A stretch of 10,275 bases of DNA from VMDJ01 sp965659945 (GTDB lineage Bacteria > Pseudomonadota > Gammaproteobacteria > Chromatiales > Chromatiaceae), in the NCBI GenBank assembly GCA_965659945.1, contig CBFHYJ010000056.1:1-10275 (forward strand), given 5' to 3'. Below, in pieces: positions 6,315 to 10,275 of this stretch; positions within the stretch are counted from its first letter, which is position 1, and every line of letters starts with the position of its first letter. A model generated the notes under the pieces. The model was not told the DNA's origin and made no database searches. It was given only the letters and a program-made list of their open reading frames with translations. Position numbers and translations under genes: made by a program.

Positions 6315-7514
6315 GTGTCACTCAGTATGGATGATTTTAGTCGCATCAAGCGTCTTCCCCCGTATGTCTTCGCTATCGTAAATGAGCTGAAGGCCGCGGC
6401 GCGAGCACGTGGTGAGGACATCATTGACTTCGGTATGGGAAATCCTGATCAACCAACCCCGCAACATATCGTGGATAAGTTGGCTGAGTCTGCGCAACGT
6501 GGTGATACCCACCGTTATTCGACGTCTAAAGGGATTCCTCGTCTGCGTCGCGCAATCAGTAATTGGTATAAAGATCGTTACGACGTAGACCTTGATCCTG
6601 AAACACAAGCGATTGTGACCATTGGCTCGAAAGAGGGCTTAGCTCACTTAGCGTTGGCTTGCATGGGTCCGGGTGACTCGGTGTTGGTACCAAACCCTGC
6701 GTATCCGATCCATCCTTACGGTTTCATTATCTCTGGTGCTGATGTGCGCCACGTGCCGGTAACGGGCGAGGTCGATTTCTTTGAAGCGCTTGAGAAGGCG
6801 ATTCGTGAATCATGGCCTAAGCCTAAGATGTTGGTGTTGAACTACCCAGGTAACCCAACCGCAGAGTGTGTTGATCTGGAGTTCTTCGAGCGTGTGGTTG
6901 CGATTGCGAAAGAACACAAGATTTGGGTCGTGCAAGATTTAGCCTATGCCGACATCGTGTTCGATGGCTACAAAGCGCCATCTATCCTTCAAGTTGAAGG
7001 TGCTGATGAAATCGCGGTCGAGTTCTTCTCAATGTCGAAGAGTTACAACATGCCAGGTTGGCGTGTCGGCTTTATGGTGGGTAACAAGACCTTGGTGGCG
7101 GCATTAGGTCGCATTAAGTCTTATCTTGATTACGGTATGTTTACCCCGATACAAATTGCAGCGATTGCAGCGTTGGAGGGTCCACAAGATTGTGTGGAAG
7201 AGATTCGTAGCATGTACGAAAAGCGTCGCAATGTGCTTTGTGAAGGCTTGCATCACATAGGCTGGAATGTCGCGATTCCTAAGGCGACGATGTTTGTGTG
7301 GGCAAAAATCCCTGATGCATACAAAGAGATGGGCTCGTTAGAGTTTTGTAAAAAGTTATTAAAGGACGCAAAAGTTGCTGTCGCACCGGGCATTGGTTTT
7401 GGTGAGTACGGTGATGATCATGTGCGTTTTGGTTTGATCGAGAATGAACATCGTACGCGTCAGGCAGTGCGTGGTATTCGCGATATGTTCCGCAAAGATG
7501 GTTTGCTCGACTGA
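6315..7514 (+). CDS. alaC: Alanine transaminase AlaC (PLP-dependent class I/II)
   Basis: Aminotransferase that makes alanine from pyruvate with glutamate as donor. The 399-residue product follows E. coli AlaC (YfdZ) almost throughout: FSRIKRLPPYVF at the N-terminus, GEDIIDFGMGNPD (about 34-46), STSKGIPRLRRAISNWY, TIGSKEGLAHL, VLVPNPAYPIHPYG, and the PLP-binding lysine 242 in SMSKSYNMPGWRVGFMVG. The C-terminus has APGIGFGEYGDDHVRFGLIEN, with the conserved substrate-binding arginine. The GTG start gives MSLSMDDFSRI and is supported by GAGGT just upstream. ATG 6327 is the alternative and would remove four residues. A TTGACA/TACTTT promoter precedes it, and hom follows after 24 nt, so the pair is probably one operon. 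Older annotations may call this family LL-diaminopimelate or aspartate aminotransferase. The AlaC assignment rests on recalled similarity. Confidence 0.92.
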   Translation: MSLSMDDFSRIKRLPPYVFAIVNELKAAARARGEDIIDFGMGNPDQPTPQHIVDKLAESAQRGDTHRYSTSKGIPRLRRAISNWYKDRYDVDLDPETQAIVTIGSKEGLAHLALACMGPGDSVLVPNPAYPIHPYGFIISGADVRHVPVTGEVDFFEALEKAIRESWPKPKMLVLNYPGNPTAECVDLEFFERVVAIAKEHKIWVVQDLAYADIVFDGYKAPSILQVEGADEIAVEFFSMSKSYNMPGWRVGFMVGNKTLVAALGRIKSYLDYGMFTPIQIAAIAALEGPQDCVEEIRSMYEKRRNVLCEGLHHIGWNVAIPKATMFVWAKIPDAYKEMGSLEFCKKLLKDAKVAVAPGIGFGEYGDDHVRFGLIENEHRTRQAVRGIRDMFRKDGLLD

Positions 7515-7538
7515 GCACGCGGACCACAGGAGTTGTAA

Positions 7539-8849
7539 ATGAAGCCGGTTAAAGTTGGTTTATTAGGTTTAGGTACTGTCGGCGGCGGTACTTTGAATGT
7601 ATTGGTGCGTAATGCACAAGAGATTGCACGTCGTGCCGGTCGTGAGATTGTTGTTAGCCATGCGGCTGCACGTGACTATGATCCATCACAGCTTGAAGGC
7701 TTAGATAACGTTGAGATTTGTAGCGATGCTTTCGATGTTGTTGCTAACCCTGAAGTCGATATCGTTGTTGAATTGATCGGTGGTTACTCACCAGCAAAAG
7801 AGCTGGTAATGAAAGCGATTGAGCACGGCAAGCATGTGGTCACTGCGAATAAAGCGCTGATTGCACTGCACGGTAATGAGATTTTCACCGCTGCACAGAA
7901 GCAGGGAGTCACCGTTGCGTTTGAAGCAGCTGTGGCTGGCGGCATTCCTATTATTAAGGCGTTGCGTGAAGGCTTATCTGCAAACCATATCAACTGGATT
8001 GCCGGCATCATCAACGGTACCGGTAACTTCATCCTGACTGAAATGAAAGAAAAGGGCCGTGACTTTGCTGATGTGCTGAAAGAAGCACAAGAGCTCGGTT
8101 ATGCCGAAGCAGATCCAACCTTTGACGTTGAAGGTATCGATGCAGCGCATAAGCTGACCATCTTGGCCTCACTGGCTTTTGGTATTCCGTTGCAGTTTGA
8201 AAAATGTTTTGCCGAGGGTATCAGTAAGATTGAGCCACAAGATGTGACCTATGCTGAAGAATTTGGTTATCGCATTAAGCATCTTGGTGTAACACGTAAG
8301 ACAGAAGCCGGTGTTGAGTTGCGTGTGCATCCAACCTTGATACCTGAGAAGCGTTTGATCGCTAACGTAAATGGCGTGATGAATGCCGTATTGGTTAATG
8401 GCGATGCTGTAGGACCTACCTTGTATTACGGTGCAGGTGCAGGTTCTTTGCCAACAGCGTCTGCAGTGGTAGCGGATGTGGTTGATGTGGCGCGTGCGCT
8501 GACTACTGATCCAACAAACCGTGTACCGCACTTGGCTTTCCAGCCGGGTGAATTGTCAGATACACCAGTACTCAGCATGGATGATGTTGAGACCGCGTAT
8601 TACTTGCGCATGACCGTCGAAGATAAGGCTGGAGTATTAGCTGCTATCGCAGGCATCTTAAGTGAAGCAGGTATCTCTATCGATGCGATGCAACAAAAGG
8701 AGCCAGGTGATGCGGATGATTATGTGCCATTGGTTATGTTGACTCACAACGTACGTGAAGCCACTATGAATGCCGCTATCGCTAAAATCGAAGGCTTGGA
8801 TGCTGTTCGTGGTTCTGTTACCCGTATCCGAGTCGAACAGCTGAGCTAA
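7539..8849 (+). CDS. hom: Homoserine dehydrogenase (monofunctional, ACT domain)
   Basis: Reduces aspartate semialdehyde to homoserine with NAD(P)H, the branch point toward threonine and methionine. The 436-residue protein is a typical monofunctional enzyme without an aspartokinase domain. The N-terminal Rossmann fold has VGLLGLGTVGGGT (6-18). VVTANKALIA (about 98-107) and the catalytic domain follow, with NGTGNFIL (159-166) and GYAEADPTFDVEGIDAAHKL (187-206, Lys 205). The C-terminal ACT domain (about 354-432) includes VEDKAGVLAAIAGILSEAGISI and usually mediates threonine feedback. The start is clear: AGGAG (7528-7532) lies 6 nt before the ATG. It sits 24 nt after alaC in a likely operon. thrC, a frequent neighbour, is absent. 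A large perfect hairpin lies 22 nt after the stop and may end the transcript. Confidence 0.96.
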   Translation: MKPVKVGLLGLGTVGGGTLNVLVRNAQEIARRAGREIVVSHAAARDYDPSQLEGLDNVEICSDAFDVVANPEVDIVVELIGGYSPAKELVMKAIEHGKHVVTANKALIALHGNEIFTAAQKQGVTVAFEAAVAGGIPIIKALREGLSANHINWIAGIINGTGNFILTEMKEKGRDFADVLKEAQELGYAEADPTFDVEGIDAAHKLTILASLAFGIPLQFEKCFAEGISKIEPQDVTYAEEFGYRIKHLGVTRKTEAGVELRVHPTLIPEKRLIANVNGVMNAVLVNGDAVGPTLYYGAGAGSLPTASAVVADVVDVARALTTDPTNRVPHLAFQPGELSDTPVLSMDDVETAYYLRMTVEDKAGVLAAIAGILSEAGISIDAMQQKEPGDADDYVPLVMLTHNVREATMNAAIAKIEGLDAVRGSVTRIRVEQLS

Positions 8850-8853
8850 TCTT

Positions 8854-9777
8854 TTGACCCACTATGTGGTAGCGCCAAGGTTATCGACACCGCCCAAAGG
8901 TGTCGATAACCTTGGCGCTTTATCGTCTTTAACGCCCTTATATCGTTTCCTTGCGCGCACGGATCGCCATGATCAATCTGGCGATTTCGAGCACATCATT
9001 TGGACATTGTTTGGACTACCTGAAGTGAAGGGCGATGTGCCATTAGCTGCATTGCGCTATCAGCAAGAGTCGTCTTTTCCCCTATTAAATGCAGGTCAGC
9101 AAGTCATGTTGCTTGATTGGCTCTATCTAAAACATGATCAAGATCGCCTGCTAGGCTTTCAGTTGCCTGCAGATGCCTTAACGAATGAGCAACTTGCCTC
9201 GTTAGTGGCTTACCTGAATGATTTTTTACAAGACGATGGGTTTAAGCTTTGTGTGGGTGCGGATCAACAGAGTTATGTGATCAGCGATTCGATGTGGGAT
9301 ATAACAACTTCGCCGCCGCGTCAGGTAGAAGGGCGTAATGTTGATTTGATGATGCCGAAGGGTGCTGATGCGCTTCGCTTTAAAAAGCTACTCAATGAAT
9401 TACAGATGTTGTTGCATCAGTGGCCTGAAAATCAGCAGCGTGAGCTGAGTGGCAAGGTGACAGTATCTTCGCCTTGGGTGAGTTTTGTGAGTCAGGTCAA
9501 AGCATTGCAACCAGTGGGTTTTCAACAGTTCAGTGCGTCGCCGTCATGGATTCAGCAACTACAACATCAGGCATCACAAAAAATCGAGCATCAGCTCTCA
9601 GTGGTTACCGAATTCATGGATGCTGAGGCACAATCTGATGCGGAAGCTTGGTGGCTTGCGGCACAACGGTTTAACACATGGCTTTCGCAACAAGCTTTGA
9701 GTGATGTGGTGTTGTTTGATGCAGATGGCGGGCGCTTTGAGAACTATCAGTCATGGAGACTATGGCGCCGGTATTAA
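8854..9777 (+). CDS. RpfE-like (phosphoglycerate-mutase-annotated) family protein, function unknown
   Basis: A 307-residue cytoplasmic-looking protein without signal peptide or membrane segment. I recognise, from memory, the pattern of the RpfE-type family often auto-named phosphoglycerate mutase. An N-terminal hydrophobic PxL segment is followed by PLYRFLARTD, then LFGLPE (52-57). WLYLKHDQDRL (89-99) corresponds to the family's W-x-x-x-DP-V-H-L region. LNDFLQDDGFKL is near 120-131. The most telling stretch is ALRFKKLLNELQMLLHQWPENQQRE (about 173-197), where homologues have RxxLNExQMLLHxHPVNxxRE. The family's following NSLWFWG is degenerate here (SSPWVSF). I see no metal or phosphate site supporting mutase activity. 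The only plausible starts are TTG 8854 or GTG 8866; the next in-frame start-like codons come after residue 50. Either start places the perfect 21-bp inverted repeat inside the first codons. No strong Shine-Dalgarno sequence is visible. It lies 4 nt after hom and converges on queF. Confidence 0.6.
   Translation: MTHYVVAPRLSTPPKGVDNLGALSSLTPLYRFLARTDRHDQSGDFEHIIWTLFGLPEVKGDVPLAALRYQQESSFPLLNAGQQVMLLDWLYLKHDQDRLLGFQLPADALTNEQLASLVAYLNDFLQDDGFKLCVGADQQSYVISDSMWDITTSPPRQVEGRNVDLMMPKGADALRFKKLLNELQMLLHQWPENQQRELSGKVTVSSPWVSFVSQVKALQPVGFQQFSASPSWIQQLQHQASQKIEHQLSVVTEFMDAEAQSDAEAWWLAAQRFNTWLSQQALSDVVLFDADGGRFENYQSWRLWRRY
8871..8919 (+). terminator. Perfect 21-bp inverted repeat after hom, terminator-like, inside the next gene's start
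   Basis: The left arm 8871-8891 and right arm 8899-8919 are perfect complements over 21 bp. The arms begin AGCGCCAAGG and end CCTTGGCGCT. The loop is 7 nt (GCCCAAA). The sequence that follows, TTTATCGTCTTT, is only moderately T-rich. It is well placed to terminate alaC-hom, whose stop is 22 nt upstream. It also encodes about residues 6-22 of the RpfE-like protein if that gene starts at TTG 8854. Whether it terminates, attenuates or controls translation cannot be decided from sequence. Confidence 0.65.
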
Positions 9778-9782
9778 GTGGT

Positions 9783-9806
9783 GCTGACCCCCGCGAAGAG
9801 GTCAGC
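9783..9806. repeat. Hairpin in the convergent gap before queF
   Basis: Perfect 7-bp arms GCTGACC (9783-9789) and GGTCAGC (9800-9806) enclose a 10-nt loop. It lies between the stop codons of two convergent genes, where a bidirectional terminator would be expected. Neither side carries a proper T-tract: the + side is followed by TATAAAAATTT and the - side by ACCACTT. It is therefore only a weak terminator candidate. Confidence 0.4.
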
Positions 9807-9815
9807 TATAAAAAT

Positions 9816-10205
9816 TTAAGGTAGATGCACGGGCTCTGGTGCTACCCAGCCTTCTTTACGATGCTCAGCCACTACTTTGGTGTAAACGCCGCCACGCACA
9901 TTGAAGTCAGAGGTCAATCGCATGTAACGCGGATTAGTTGCAGCAACAAGGTCACCAAGAATTTGATTGGTCATCGCTTCGTGGAAGCCATCCTCGTCGC
10001 GGAAAGACCAGATATACATCTTGAGAGCTTTTAGCTCGACGCATTTTTCGTCTGGGATGTATTCCAACAGTAGCTCGGCAAAATCAGGCTGGCCGGTTTT
10101 TGGGCACAAGCAGGTAAACTCTGGCATGCGAATACGAATGGTGTAGTCGCGGCCTGGATTTGGGTTATCGAAGGTTTCTAGGTCTTTGCTTGGAACTGAT
10201 CCCAT
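9816..10205 (-). CDS. queF: NADPH-dependent 7-cyano-7-deazaguanine reductase, unimodular QueF
   Basis: Reduces preQ0 to preQ1 in the biosynthesis of queuosine, the modified wobble base of Asn, Asp, His and Tyr tRNAs. The 129-residue product is the short single-domain type, unlike the two-module E. coli enzyme of about 280 residues. The nitrile-attacking cysteine is Cys 34 in FTCLCPKTGQPDF, with Asp 41 as the conserved partner. The QueF motif ELKALKMY is at 57-64. The His 75-Glu 76 pair in GFHEAMTN corresponds to the substrate-binding residues known from B. subtilis. VRGGVYTKVV is near the C-terminus. All key residues are present. The ATG at 10203-10205 fits the family N-terminus (PSKDLETFDNPNPGRDYTI). 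An AGAGA stretch about 7 nt upstream is a modest ribosome site. It converges on the RpfE-like gene across a 38-nt gap. Confidence 0.95.
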   Translation of the reverse strand: MGSVPSKDLETFDNPNPGRDYTIRIRMPEFTCLCPKTGQPDFAELLLEYIPDEKCVELKALKMYIWSFRDEDGFHEAMTNQILGDLVAATNPRYMRLTSDFNVRGGVYTKVVAEHRKEGWVAPEPVHLP

Positions 10206-10237
10206 GACACATCTCTATGAATTACAACAGGTTGCGG

Positions 10238-10243
10238 AGTATA
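10238..10243 (-). promoter_or_regulatory. Possible -10 element upstream of queF
   Basis: Read on the - strand, TATACT matches five of six positions of TATAAT and would give a leader of roughly 26 nt. No matching -35 is visible at 16-18 nt. A rival TGTAAT with an upstream TG (10221-10226) would leave a leader of only about 10 nt. The rest of 10206-10275 shows no supported feature. Confidence 0.25.
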
Positions 10244-10275
10244 TCGGAACCACTGCCTGAGTGTGTGCTCTTGAG

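Noticed and set aside
8871..8919. Paired DNA-uptake sequences forming the 21-bp repeat
   Set aside because: The arms do not contain the Haemophilus or Neisseria uptake cores, and I noticed no other copy of the arm in the window.
10204..10260. An 18-codon + strand ORF (MTHLYELQQVAEYIGTTA) overlapping the queF start
   Set aside because: It is very short, has no ribosome-binding site, and runs antisense to the start of queF. No family is recognisable.
10217..10275. Open + strand frame from ATG 10217 running off the window end
   Set aside because: Only about 19 codons are visible, with no ribosome-binding site or recognisable motif. It cannot be told from chance.

Overview
The window is a compact housekeeping segment of a gammaproteobacterial chromosome with nine protein genes. 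The proteins read as close relatives of Gammaproteobacteria versions. The run rplI-dnaB-alr-radA, the AlaC-type aminotransferase followed by hom, and a short single-domain QueF together suggest a Pseudomonas/Oceanospirillales-type, perhaps marine, lineage. That placement is inference from recalled sequences and gene order, not from a search. GC content is moderate (judged by eye) and codon use looks even throughout. I see no insertion sequence, prophage, CRISPR array, tRNA or rRNA, and no clear sign of recent transfer.

Layout. (1) 3-455: rplI (ribosomal protein bL9), followed by a short inverted repeat at the stop codon and two back-to-back hairpins with T-tracts (481-513 and 517-569). (2) 579-4458, + strand: dnaB, alr and radA, packed with a 5-nt gap and then a 1-nt stop/start overlap, very probably one transcript. 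(3) 4455-6176, - strand: a Mth938-domain protein gene, then a CorB/YfjD-type CNNM-CBS membrane protein gene. The latter converges on radA so tightly that the two stop codons overlap by 4 nt. (4) 6177-6314: a divergent intergenic region with a good sigma70-like promoter reading right. (5) 6315-8849, + strand: alaC and hom, a likely two-gene amino-acid unit. (6) 8854-9777, + strand: a gene for an RpfE-like, phosphoglycerate-mutase-annotated family protein of unknown function, whose first codons contain a perfect 21-bp inverted repeat. (7) 9816-10205, - strand: queF, convergent with the previous gene. The last 70 bases are the queF upstream region.

How the genes work together. bL9 serves the ribosome. 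DnaB unwinds the replication fork and RadA is a related hexameric helicase that drives branch migration in recombination. Alr makes D-alanine for peptidoglycan. AlaC and Hom act in pyruvate/alanine and aspartate-family metabolism. QueF makes preQ1 for the tRNA base queuosine. The CNNM protein probably handles divalent cations. No undescribed multi-gene system is visible. The most interesting signals are RNA-level: the 21-bp hairpin inside the start of the gene after hom, the double hairpin immediately ahead of dnaB, and the weak ribosome-binding sites along dnaB-alr-radA. The absence of thrC directly after hom is also worth noting.
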